The position numbers and the translations under genes were made by a program. Below, piece by piece: positions 56,558 through 64,000 of a DNA stretch of 64,000 nt. Position 1 is the first letter of the stretch, and every line of letters starts with the position of its first letter. Where the stretch lies: positions 62,001 through 126,000 of the forward strand of contig NZ_AUBU01000001.1 in the NCBI RefSeq assembly GCF_000429405.1, in the 5' to 3' direction. Origin of the DNA: Algoriphagus marincola DSM 16067 (GTDB lineage: Bacteria; Bacteroidota; Bacteroidia; Cytophagales; Cyclobacteriaceae). The notes under the pieces are model-generated. The model saw only the letters and a list, made by a program, of their open reading frames with translations. It made no database searches and was not told the DNA's origin.

Positions 56558-58981
56558 ATGAAGTATTTCTGGTTTATCCTCGTATTGCTAATCACCCTTT
56601 CTCTTGGATATTTCGCTTCAAAGCCCTTAGGACCAGCGCCACCACTTGCGCCACTTCTTGATCCGAATGTTGGTTTTTGGCAAAACATGTACAGCGAAGA
56701 TGATCTTGCTGCCGAAAATTTGGAACTAGCTGGGCTAAATTCTACGGTAAAGGTGGTTTATGATGAGAATTTGATTCCTCACATCTTTGCTGACAATGCT
56801 GAAGATCTTTATCGGGCTCAAGGCTATGTGACAGCAAAGCATAGACTTTGGCAAATGGAGTTTCAGACGATGGCTGCAGCAGGTCGTATTTCTGAAATTG
56901 TAGGGCCGGTGGCTTTGGAATTGGACCGAATGACCCGTCGAAAAGGACTCGCCTACGGAGCAGAGTTAGGCTATGAATTTGTCAAAGAAAATCATCCAGA
57001 AATGATGCCATTGATTGATGCCTTCGCGGATGGTGTGAATCAGTATGTCGAAAGTTTGGATGATGCAAGACTACCAGTAGAATACAAGATTCTAAATTAT
57101 CGACCTGAAAAATGGTCCGCATACAAATCTCTGCTGCTCCTAAAGTACATGTCAGATATGCTGATGGGTGACAGAGATTTACAATACTCCAATCTTCGAA
57201 AGATTATTGGGCAGGAGAAATTAGATGTTCTTTTCCCAGAGTTTCCTGAAGAGAATGACCCTGTGATTGAAGCCGATCGGGTTTGGGATTTTACACCTGT
57301 ATCTATTGATGTGCCTGACTCATTGAATTATCCAAATGACGCTTTGACCATCGATCCATTGCCACAGCCAGAGGACGGGGTCGGGTCAAACAATTGGGCC
57401 GTTTCCGGCTCCAAAACTCAAAACGGAAACCCAATTCTAGCCAATGATCCACATTTGAGTCTGAATCTTCCTTCCCTTTGGTACAGTATGCAACTTACTA
57501 CTCCGGAGTTTTCTGTCAAAGGAGCCACGCTCCCAGGAGCTTTAGGGGTGATTTCCGGATTTAATCAAAATATCGCTTGGGGAGTGACAAACGCAACCAA
57601 GGATGCCAGGGATTGGTACAAAATCACTTTTGAAGATGATAGCAGAAGTAGATATCGATATGGAGATGAATGGAGAGAGAGTTCCTTCCGCATTGAAGAG
57701 ATAAAGGTAAAAGGTGAGGAAACCTTTATGGATACCGTAGTCTACACTCATTATGGCCCGGTAGTTTATGATAGAAGTTTCCGGTCGGACCGTCAGGATG
57801 TCAACTTTTCGCTGAAATGGACTGTGCACATGGGTTCGAATGAGCAGCTTACATTTTTGAAGATGAATAAGGCCAAAAACCACCAAGATTACATGGATGC
57901 CTTAGACCATTACACCGCTCCTGCACAAAACTTTGTTTTTGCATCAAAGGAAGGGGACATAGCCATGAGGATTCAGGGTAAATTCCCTGTCAAATGGGAG
58001 GGTCAAGGTAAATTCTTCATGGATGGAGCAGATCCGCAGATGGAATGGCAGGCTTATATTCCCAATGAGCACAACCCTAGTACCCTCAATCCAGAGCGCG
58101 GTTTTGTTTCTTCAGCTAATCAGCATCCCGTGGATCCTTCTTACCCTTATTATGTCTTTGACAATAGCTACGAGCATTACAGAAATCGAAGGTTGAACGG
58201 AGAGTTGAGAAGGTTAAACTCCATAACAGTGGAGGAAATGAAGGCTCTTCAATTTGACGATTATTACCTTCATGCTGCCGAGGCCTTGCCTGTAATGATC
58301 GAACTTTTGGAAACTCAAGATTTTCAAGATGAAAAAGCATCCAAATATTTGCAAGAGTTGAAAGACTGGGATTTTTATGCTGACCCTAATCAGAAAGCAC
58401 CCACGCTTTTTTACAATTGGTGGGGAAAGACCTACAATCAACTTTGGAAGGAATGGGAAGAATGGAATGTGCCGGTAGTACGTCCAAATTACTACCAAAC
58501 TGTCAAATTGATGCGGGAGAATCCGGAGAGTGAGTTTTTTGACAATAAAATGACCGATGAAGTTGAAACAGCCAAGATTCATGTCAACAAAGCCTTTCAA
58601 GAAATGGTGGCCGATATGAAAGAGTGGGAAAATGAGGAGGGGGATTATGCCTGGGCAAATTATAAAAGGACTAGTATTCAGCACTTGGTACCTCAATTTG
58701 AGTCTTTCTCGGTGAAGAATGTCTACACCGGTGGAGGTTCGGGTATTTTGAATGCAACTAGTAGCAGAGCAGGGGCAAGTTGGCGAATGGTCGTGGAGTT
58801 GGGTGAACCTATAAAGGCATTTGGGGTCTATCCAGGAGGTCAATCCGGGAATCCAGGATCAAAATATTACGATAATTTTATTTCCAAATGGGCCAATGGG
58901 GAGTACCTCAACTTTGATTTGAGAGAGTCAAATCAAACTGAAAACATCTTATTTGAAACCAACCTGACTCCAAAACAATGA
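56558..58981 (+). CDS. Penicillin acylase-family Ntn hydrolase
   Basis: 807 residues from ATG 56558 with an N-terminal hydrophobic signal/anchor (about 1-20). The alpha part contains YDENLIPHIFADNAEDLYRAQGYVTAKHRLWQMEF pattern; self-cleavage should expose Ser277 in DGVGSNNWAVSG as the N-terminal nucleophile of the beta chain, followed by ANDPHLSLNLPS. The C-terminus GGQSGNPGSKYYDNFI is also typical. Such periplasmic enzymes cleave amides such as acyl-homoserine lactones or beta-lactam side chains. Its stop overlaps the next start (ATGA). Confidence 0.9.
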   Translation: MKYFWFILVLLITLSLGYFASKPLGPAPPLAPLLDPNVGFWQNMYSEDDLAAENLELAGLNSTVKVVYDENLIPHIFADNAEDLYRAQGYVTAKHRLWQMEFQTMAAAGRISEIVGPVALELDRMTRRKGLAYGAELGYEFVKENHPEMMPLIDAFADGVNQYVESLDDARLPVEYKILNYRPEKWSAYKSLLLLKYMSDMLMGDRDLQYSNLRKIIGQEKLDVLFPEFPEENDPVIEADRVWDFTPVSIDVPDSLNYPNDALTIDPLPQPEDGVGSNNWAVSGSKTQNGNPILANDPHLSLNLPSLWYSMQLTTPEFSVKGATLPGALGVISGFNQNIAWGVTNATKDARDWYKITFEDDSRSRYRYGDEWRESSFRIEEIKVKGEETFMDTVVYTHYGPVVYDRSFRSDRQDVNFSLKWTVHMGSNEQLTFLKMNKAKNHQDYMDALDHYTAPAQNFVFASKEGDIAMRIQGKFPVKWEGQGKFFMDGADPQMEWQAYIPNEHNPSTLNPERGFVSSANQHPVDPSYPYYVFDNSYEHYRNRRLNGELRRLNSITVEEMKALQFDDYYLHAAEALPVMIELLETQDFQDEKASKYLQELKDWDFYADPNQKAPTLFYNWWGKTYNQLWKEWEEWNVPVVRPNYYQTVKLMRENPESEFFDNKMTDEVETAKIHVNKAFQEMVADMKEWENEEGDYAWANYKRTSIQHLVPQFESFSVKNVYTGGGSGILNATSSRAGASWRMVVELGEPIKAFGVYPGGQSGNPGSKYYDNFISKWANGEYLNFDLRESNQTENILFETNLTPKQ

Positions 58982-59355
58982 AATTTATAGCATTCTTGGT
59001 TCTTTCCTTTGTGGTTGTCCTTCTTGTGAATGGCGCCACATCCTATATTGGGGCAATGATAGCCCTAGCATTACTTGGGGCATTGATGCACCCTGGAAGC
59101 TTTGCAGCTTTCTTTGGTGGTGGTTTTGGAATGGCGTTGGCTTGGACTTCTTTGGCTCTGTTTTTGAAGTTTTCTACAGGAAGTGATTTGCCTGAGAAAA
59201 TGGGAGAGCTATTTGGAGTAAATTCTGCGATGGCTATTTTATTGATAACGGCTGTGATTGGATTTGTACTTGGTGCATTCAGTGGTTTAAGCGGCCACCT
59301 GTTTTGGAAAATGTTTCGGAAAAAGCCAAAGAACATTTATCGGGGTAATCTTTAG
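58978..59355 (+). CDS. Small membrane protein of unknown function
   Basis: 125 residues with four likely membrane spans (FIAFLVLSFVVVLLVNGA; IALALLGALMHPGSFAAFFGG; ALAWTSLALFLKF; AMAILLITAVIGFVLGAF) and a basic C-terminus (KMFRKKPKNIYRGN). Coupled to the penicillin acylase gene by an ATGA overlap. No family is recognised. Confidence 0.7.
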   Translation: MKFIAFLVLSFVVVLLVNGATSYIGAMIALALLGALMHPGSFAAFFGGGFGMALAWTSLALFLKFSTGSDLPEKMGELFGVNSAMAILLITAVIGFVLGAFSGLSGHLFWKMFRKKPKNIYRGNL

Positions 59356-59394
59356 GATTAATTCTGGATTTTTTTGGCTTAATTTTCCGACAAA

Positions 59395-59434
59395 TTTGTT
59401 TTTCAATTTATTGAAATGAGTACCTTTGGTACTC
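59395..59434 (+). promoter_or_regulatory. Promoter with embedded palindrome ahead of the EPS-locus regulator
   Basis: TACCTTTG (59421-59428, TAnnTTTG) with a TTTG at 59395-59398 (22-nt spacer). The -7 box lies in the middle of a perfect palindrome, GAGTACC-TTT-GGTACTC (59418-59434), so a bound repressor would block RNA polymerase. The ATG follows at 59454. Confidence 0.6.
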
Positions 59435-59453
59435 GCTTTATATCTAATTTTTA

Positions 59454-59972
59454 ATGCTTGAGTCTCTTATTACCTCTAAAACACGGCTGAGACTTCTCGT
59501 GAAGTTTTTTGTAAATGACCAAAACCGAAGTCACTTGCGAGGATTGGCGGATGAATTTGGTGAATCTACTAATGCCATTAGAAAAGAGCTTAATAATCTA
59601 ACTCAGGCCGGAATTTTGCTGAAAGAATCCAACAAAAATAAGATTGCTTATAAAGCGAATACCCATCACCCATTCTTTATCAATATTCAGGAAATAATCC
59701 GAAAATATCTCGGGTTGGATAGATTGCTGGAACAAATTCTAGATCGAATGGGAGAGGTGGGTCAGGTAGTTTTGGTAGGAGATATCGCTAAAGGTATCGA
59801 TACGGGCACTATTGACGTATTGGTCACCGGTGATCAATTAAATCAAGATTACATCAAAGGACTAAAGTCAAGAATAGAAGAATTAATCGAGCGAAAGGTA
59901 GTATTCACCCTTTCCAATGATCGATATGAAGAAGAAGGCTTAGTCCTTTTTGACAGTACGGTAGGCGTTTAA
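59454..59972 (+). CDS. Winged-helix regulator fused to a degenerate nucleotidyltransferase domain
   Basis: 172 residues. Residues ~1-70 form a winged helix (LITSKTRLRLLVKFFVND, recognition region STNAIRKELNNLTQAGIL). Residues ~100-170 resemble a minimal nucleotidyltransferase: VVLVG109-D-I-A-K-G, then T-I-D121-V-L-V. The Ser of the usual G-S motif is Asp, and the first Asp of the S-D-x-D motif is Thr, so catalysis is probably lost and the domain may bind a nucleotide or nucleotide sugar as a signal. It starts the exopolysaccharide locus and likely controls it. Confidence 0.75.
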   Translation: MLESLITSKTRLRLLVKFFVNDQNRSHLRGLADEFGESTNAIRKELNNLTQAGILLKESNKNKIAYKANTHHPFFINIQEIIRKYLGLDRLLEQILDRMGEVGQVVLVGDIAKGIDTGTIDVLVTGDQLNQDYIKGLKSRIEELIERKVVFTLSNDRYEEEGLVLFDSTVGV

Positions 59973-60100
59973 TCGACGCTTTTGGACATAAAATAGGCTT
60001 AGGTTTCATATAGAAATGGGACTGAAAGGGCGAAGCTGTGTCCAAGCTGTTATATTTAAAGATTAAAAGTTCAAATTAGATAAACTTTATCCAGGATCAT

Positions 60101-62713
60101 TTGAAAAAATCAGTTGAAATATTTCGAAGTCAAATTCTGAAATCTTTTTCTCTTTCCTTATTGGCGGTATTGATTTCATTTTCAATTCAGGCTCAGAGTC
60201 TATCCGATATTCAATCGGTCAAAGTAGACAATTTATCAGATGCTCAGATAGAGAACCTCATCAAGCGGGCAGAATCCAATGGTCTTACGACAAATCAGCT
60301 AGTTGCTTTAGCAAGAGAGCGAGGAATGCCAGCTTCAGAAGCTGCTAAACTTCAGAAGCGAATCCAGCAACTTCAAAATCAAGCTCAAAGCCCAAACTCT
60401 GGAAATCTCACTTCTGGAAGAGAAATGGGTTTTCGGCAAGTGGATGTATTTGATTCTCTAAGAAGGTCTGACCCATATTACGATCTTACGCCAAAGCAAA
60501 AGAAGATATTTGGGTTTAAGCTTTTCCATAATCGAAATCTGGATTTTAGTCCAAGTCTGAATCTTCCCACACCACAATCTTATGTAGTTGGTAGTGGGGA
60601 TCAATTGCTAATTGATGTTTACGGGGCTTCTCAGCAATCCTTTGATGTACAGGTGACCCCGGAAGGTAGAGTATTTCTACCAAACGTTGGGCCTGTGCAA
60701 GTAGGAGGGGCTACGATTGAAGCAGCCACCGTAAGAATAAAAACTGCACTTTCTAGGATATACTCAGGTCTTCAAGGTGCTAACCCTAACACCTTTTTGC
60801 AAATCAGATTAGGTAACATCCGGTCTATCAAAGTATCCATGGTCGGAGAGCTTACCAAGCCCGGAACATACACATTGCCATCTTTTGCCACGGTATTTAA
60901 TGCCCTTTATGCCGCTGGCGGCCCCAATGAAAATGGAGCCTTCCGGAAAATCCAAGTTTACAGAGGGTCCAAACTTATTTCTCAAGTAGATATTTATGAA
61001 TTCCTTTCCAAGGGAGACCAATCGGCTAATATCAATCTGCAGGATAATGATGTGATCATTGTACCAGCAGTAGAGGGCCGCGCCGAGGTGATTGGACCGG
61101 TCAATCGAGAAGGCTTATTTGAGGTGAAGTCTGGAGAGAGCTTAAAGGATTTATTTCTTTATACGGGTGGGTTTTCCAGTTTGGCCTATCGGGATCGCGT
61201 GACAATTCGGAGAATAGAAGACAACCAACGGAAGATTATAGATGTTCCTTCTTCAGATTTTGGAAGCTTTTATCCCCAGGTTGGTGACGAAATTTTAATA
61301 GGAGAGGCCTTGGATCGCTACTCAAATCGAGTGCAAGTAAGTGGGTCGGTGATGCGGCCAGGAGAATTTTCTTTGGAGGAAGGGCTCACCATAAAAGGGC
61401 TTATCGAAAAAGCTGAAGGACTTCGTCCAGAGGCATTCACTAATCGGGTGACTTTATACCGAACAAGTGAGGACCTTACTTTAGCCGCTATTACAATTGA
61501 GCTGTCAGATATTCTGGAAGGTCGTGCAGAAGATATCCCGTTGAAAAATGAAGACTTACTTTTCATTCCAAGTCGGTATGAAATCCAGGAAGAGTATTAT
61601 GTCAAAATCAGTGGAGAAGTGAGTTTTCCAGGCACCTACCCTTTTGCAAACTCCATGACGGTTGGTGATTTGATACTTCGAGCGGGTGGGCTTTTGGAGT
61701 CTGCAAGCAATTCCTCCATAGAGGTAGCTAGGCGTGTCCGGGATGCAAGCAGCAGGCAGATAGCTGAGATTTCTACTTTAAGTATAGGCTCGGACCTCGA
61801 AATCACAGAAGAGGAGAAGCAGCTACCACTTCAGCCATTTGATCATGTTTTTATTAGAAGAAGTCCTGGCTTTGAGCGAGAACAAATCATGACTGTAAGA
61901 GGAGAAGTGAAGTTTCCGGGAGAATTTGTGATTTCCTCTGCAAACGAAAGGATTTCTGATGTAATTGAGCGAGCTGGGGGGTTGAATGAATTTGCTTATC
62001 CGCAAGGTGCCAATTTAATTCGACGAACTGTCTATTATAAAGGAAAAACAGAGGAGGAAATCAGGGAAGAAACCCTAGAAGAAATATTTGACAGGTTAAA
62101 CCCAGAAACGAATCGAAATTTGAATGAGGCTGAACTTATCTTGTTTGAAAGAGTCCAACAAAAGCTCAAGGAGATTGAGTATAATCGGACACGTATTTCT
62201 TCCAATTTAAGTTCTGATCCATCCGCAATTCTAATGGATACACTTTCTATAGATCCGGAGCTAAATAAATCACGGTTTCAGCAAGAGGATATGGTTGGTA
62301 TAGATCTGGAGAAAATATTGAAAAACCCAGGTTCGGAAGAAGATTTGATTTTGAAGGAGGGTGATATTTTACAAATTCCGAAACAATTACAAACGGTCAG
62401 GATGGTAGGAGAGGTCTTGCTTCCAACGACTACTAGATTTGAGAGTGGTAGAAGTTTGAAGTATTATATTTCAAAAGCAGGTGGATTTACAGAGAATGCC
62501 AGAAAATCTAAATCTTATGTAGTGTATGCAAATGGAGATGCTGCACAAACTAAAGGGTTTCTGGGGATTAAAAAATATCCCAAATTATTGCCTGGAGCTG
62601 AAATCGTGGTTCCAGGAAAACCTGAAAGGGAGCGTATGAATGCAGCTGCTTGGATTGGGATCGCTTCAAGCCTTGCTACTTTGGGGATTTTAATTGAGAG
62701 ATTGATACAATAA
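60101..62713 (+). CDS. SLBB-repeat polysaccharide export outer-membrane protein (Wza-like)
   Basis: 870 residues from a TTG start at 60101; AGGA lies about 8 nt upstream and the encoded M-K-K-S-V-E-I-F-R leads straight into a signal peptide (to about residue 32, IQAQS), which supports TTG. A poly-export domain (GDQLLIDVYG, about 168-255) is followed by about six SLBB repeats beginning VSMVGELTKPGTY, VIGPVNREGLF, VSGSVMRPGEF, ISGEVSFPGTY, VRGEVKFPGEF and MVGEVLLPTTT. A C-terminal hydrophobic helix (GIASSLATLGILIERL) may anchor it. It exports capsule or EPS across the envelope. It is much longer than E. coli Wza (about 380 residues). Confidence 0.9.
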   Translation: MKKSVEIFRSQILKSFSLSLLAVLISFSIQAQSLSDIQSVKVDNLSDAQIENLIKRAESNGLTTNQLVALARERGMPASEAAKLQKRIQQLQNQAQSPNSGNLTSGREMGFRQVDVFDSLRRSDPYYDLTPKQKKIFGFKLFHNRNLDFSPSLNLPTPQSYVVGSGDQLLIDVYGASQQSFDVQVTPEGRVFLPNVGPVQVGGATIEAATVRIKTALSRIYSGLQGANPNTFLQIRLGNIRSIKVSMVGELTKPGTYTLPSFATVFNALYAAGGPNENGAFRKIQVYRGSKLISQVDIYEFLSKGDQSANINLQDNDVIIVPAVEGRAEVIGPVNREGLFEVKSGESLKDLFLYTGGFSSLAYRDRVTIRRIEDNQRKIIDVPSSDFGSFYPQVGDEILIGEALDRYSNRVQVSGSVMRPGEFSLEEGLTIKGLIEKAEGLRPEAFTNRVTLYRTSEDLTLAAITIELSDILEGRAEDIPLKNEDLLFIPSRYEIQEEYYVKISGEVSFPGTYPFANSMTVGDLILRAGGLLESASNSSIEVARRVRDASSRQIAEISTLSIGSDLEITEEEKQLPLQPFDHVFIRRSPGFEREQIMTVRGEVKFPGEFVISSANERISDVIERAGGLNEFAYPQGANLIRRTVYYKGKTEEEIREETLEEIFDRLNPETNRNLNEAELILFERVQQKLKEIEYNRTRISSNLSSDPSAILMDTLSIDPELNKSRFQQEDMVGIDLEKILKNPGSEEDLILKEGDILQIPKQLQTVRMVGEVLLPTTTRFESGRSLKYYISKAGGFTENARKSKSYVVYANGDAAQTKGFLGIKKYPKLLPGAEIVVPGKPERERMNAAAWIGIASSLATLGILIERLIQ

Positions 62714-62739
62714 ATATTAAATAAGATAAATCTAGTTTT

Positions 62740-64000
62740 ATGAAAATTGCAGTAGTAGGTACAGGCTACGTTGGCTTGGTATCGGGTGCTTGTTTTGCAG
62801 ATGTGGGTATCGAAGTTACCTGCGTGGATATTGATCAGAAAAAGATTGATAAGCTAAAGAATGGAATCATGCCTATCTATGAACCAGGCCTGGAGGAAAT
62901 AGTGATTCGCAACTATAAAAGCGGAAGACTTCATTTCAGTACGGATCTAGGTGAGGCTATTCAAGGTGCCGAGGTGGCGTTTATTGCCGTAGGTACTCCT
63001 CCTGGAGAAGATGGGTCAGCTGATTTGAAATATGTTTTGGCAGTAGCTGATGAGATTGGTCAAAAGATGACCGATTACATTGTGGTTGCTACAAAGAGCA
63101 CAGTGCCAGTCACTACAGGAGAAAAAGTTCGGGCTACGATTAAGGCTGCATTGGATAAGAGAGGGTCAGACCTTCCATTTGCGGTAGCATCCAATCCGGA
63201 ATTTTTGAAAGAAGGAGCAGCTGTAGAGGATTTTTTAAAGCCTGACAGAATTGTGATTGGTGTAGATGATGAGCGTGCTGAGAAAATCATGCAGCGGCTT
63301 TACAAGCCCTTTCAACTCAGTGGAGAGCGGATTATCTACATGGATATTCCTTCTGCAGAGATGACCAAGTATGCTGCTAATGCCATGCTTGCCACAAAGA
63401 TTTCCTTTATGAATGATATTGCTAACCTATGTGAAAAAGTAGGAGCTGATGCGAATATGGTTCGGAAAGGAATTGGCTCTGACCCAAGGATTGGAAATAA
63501 GTTTATTTATCCAGGTGTAGGATATGGCGGGTCTTGTTTCCCCAAAGATGTGAAGGCAATCATCAAAACTGCAAAAGAATATGGGTATGATCTTCGCGTC
63601 CTACAATCTGTAGAAGATGTAAATGATGATCAAAAGCATATTTTGGCTTCGAAAGTAAAATCTCATTTTGGAGAAGATCTTAGTGGAATGACCTTTGCCA
63701 TGTGGGGGTTGAGTTTCAAGCCAAATACGGACGATATGCGTGAATCCCCTGCAGCAGTCATTATCGATGAACTCCGGGCGGCGGGTGCAAAAGTGCGTGC
63801 CTATGACCCAAAAGCGATGGAAGAGGCAAAAGAGCACTATATTTTCGATAAAGTGACCTATTGCAATGATGCCTATGATGCCTGTGTGGATGCTGACGCC
63901 TTACTCTTGGTGACAGAATGGTCCGAGTTTAGGATACCAAGTTGGGAAGCAGTCGCTAAATTGTTGAAGAACAAAGTAGTATTTGACGGTAGGAATATCT
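62740..64000 (+). CDS. ugd: UDP-glucose 6-dehydrogenase, 3' end missing
   Basis: ATG at 62740; open to the window edge, giving 420 residues, so only some 15-25 are missing compared with the usual ~440. NAD site KIAVVGTGYVGLVSGA, FIAVGTPP, catalytic-region NPEFLKEGAAVEDF, Lys/Asn in AEMTKYAANAML and Cys in YGGSCFPKD, plus GLSFKPNTDDMRESP. It oxidises UDP-glucose to UDP-glucuronate, a precursor for acidic exopolysaccharide. It lies 26 nt after the SLBB gene in the same operon. Confidence 0.95.
   Translation, partial: MKIAVVGTGYVGLVSGACFADVGIEVTCVDIDQKKIDKLKNGIMPIYEPGLEEIVIRNYKSGRLHFSTDLGEAIQGAEVAFIAVGTPPGEDGSADLKYVLAVADEIGQKMTDYIVVATKSTVPVTTGEKVRATIKAALDKRGSDLPFAVASNPEFLKEGAAVEDFLKPDRIVIGVDDERAEKIMQRLYKPFQLSGERIIYMDIPSAEMTKYAANAMLATKISFMNDIANLCEKVGADANMVRKGIGSDPRIGNKFIYPGVGYGGSCFPKDVKAIIKTAKEYGYDLRVLQSVEDVNDDQKHILASKVKSHFGEDLSGMTFAMWGLSFKPNTDDMRESPAAVIIDELRAAGAKVRAYDPKAMEEAKEHYIFDKVTYCNDAYDACVDADALLLVTEWSEFRIPSWEAVAKLLKNKVVFDGRNI

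Noticed and set aside
58214..58843. 209-codon open frame on the minus strand inside the penicillin acylase gene
   Set aside because: Antisense to a well-supported gene; the product is rich in His, Cys and Ile with no recognisable motif.
1..64000. Mobile elements, prophage, CRISPR array, replication origin
   Set aside because: No transposase, integrase, phage structural gene, regularly spaced repeats or DnaA-box cluster was seen on either strand.

Overview
The window looks like chromosomal DNA of a marine or aquatic Bacteroidota of the Cytophagales type (Algoriphagus / Cyclobacteriaceae-like; this is inferred from gene content, no search was run). Pointers are a SusD-family lipoprotein end, DUF5690 and DUF2911 proteins, many lipoproteins with a bare N-terminal Cys signal, PAS-rich histidine kinases, an EPS locus headed by an SLBB protein, and promoter-like sites of the Bacteroidota type (TAnnTTTG). 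No insertion sequence, prophage or CRISPR array was seen. Coding density is high and most genes sit in tight co-directional runs with 1-11 nt overlaps or gaps.

Region 1 (1-7775) is the most interesting part. It holds the end of a SusD-like nutrient-binding gene, an alkaline-phosphatase-superfamily enzyme, a calcineurin-like phosphoesterase, a divergent PhnZ-like HD oxygenase, a phosphonatase-like HAD enzyme that keeps the Schiff-base Lys spacing of PhnX, a DUF5690 membrane protein (candidate transporter), a DadA-like FAD oxidoreductase of the phosphonate-linked clade and an XRE-cupin regulator. Together they suggest outer-membrane uptake plus oxidative and hydrolytic breakdown of aminoethylphosphonate-type compounds and phosphate esters. 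The leader of the HAD gene has an attenuator-like arrangement.

Region 2 (7785-15480) has two small genes on the plus strand, then a minus-strand operon for non-phosphorylative L-fucose oxidation (two SDR dehydrogenases, FAH-family hydrolase, lactonase, FucP-type permease, mutarotase, esterase, HAD). The L-fuconate dehydratase step is absent here. Region 3 (15526-23383) is a four-gene phosphorelay cluster with two large PAS kinases, a single-domain receiver and a receiver-PAS-DHp protein lacking an ATPase domain.

Region 4 (23415-30972) is mixed housekeeping and accessory: Gfo/Idh/MocA oxidoreductase, cyclophilin, acyltransferase, esterase, AI-2E family permease, tRNA-Pro(UGG) with a broken partial copy beside it, a candidate 29-residue membrane peptide with its own terminator, a strong inverted repeat, a transglutaminase lipoprotein and a small EHP-repeat lipoprotein. 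Region 5 (31059-38411) holds TamA/BamA-like OMP - hemF - PAP2, a divergent SpoU methyltransferase and BASS-family symporter, an acyl-CoA-binding protein and citrate synthase.

Region 6 (38654-45286) is a complete SUF iron-sulfur operon (sufBCDSE, a DUF59 protein, then a bacilliredoxin) with an Lrp/AsnC regulator upstream. Region 7 (45658-59355) has secreted or periplasmic hydrolases (M14 and S9 peptidases, penicillin acylase), thymidylate synthase, an MMPL/RND transporter, an endonuclease/exonuclease/phosphatase protein and a DUF2911 lipoprotein. Region 8 (59454-64000) opens an exopolysaccharide locus: a winged-helix regulator fused to a degenerate nucleotidyltransferase domain behind a palindromic promoter, an SLBB export protein and a UDP-glucose 6-dehydrogenase that runs off the end.
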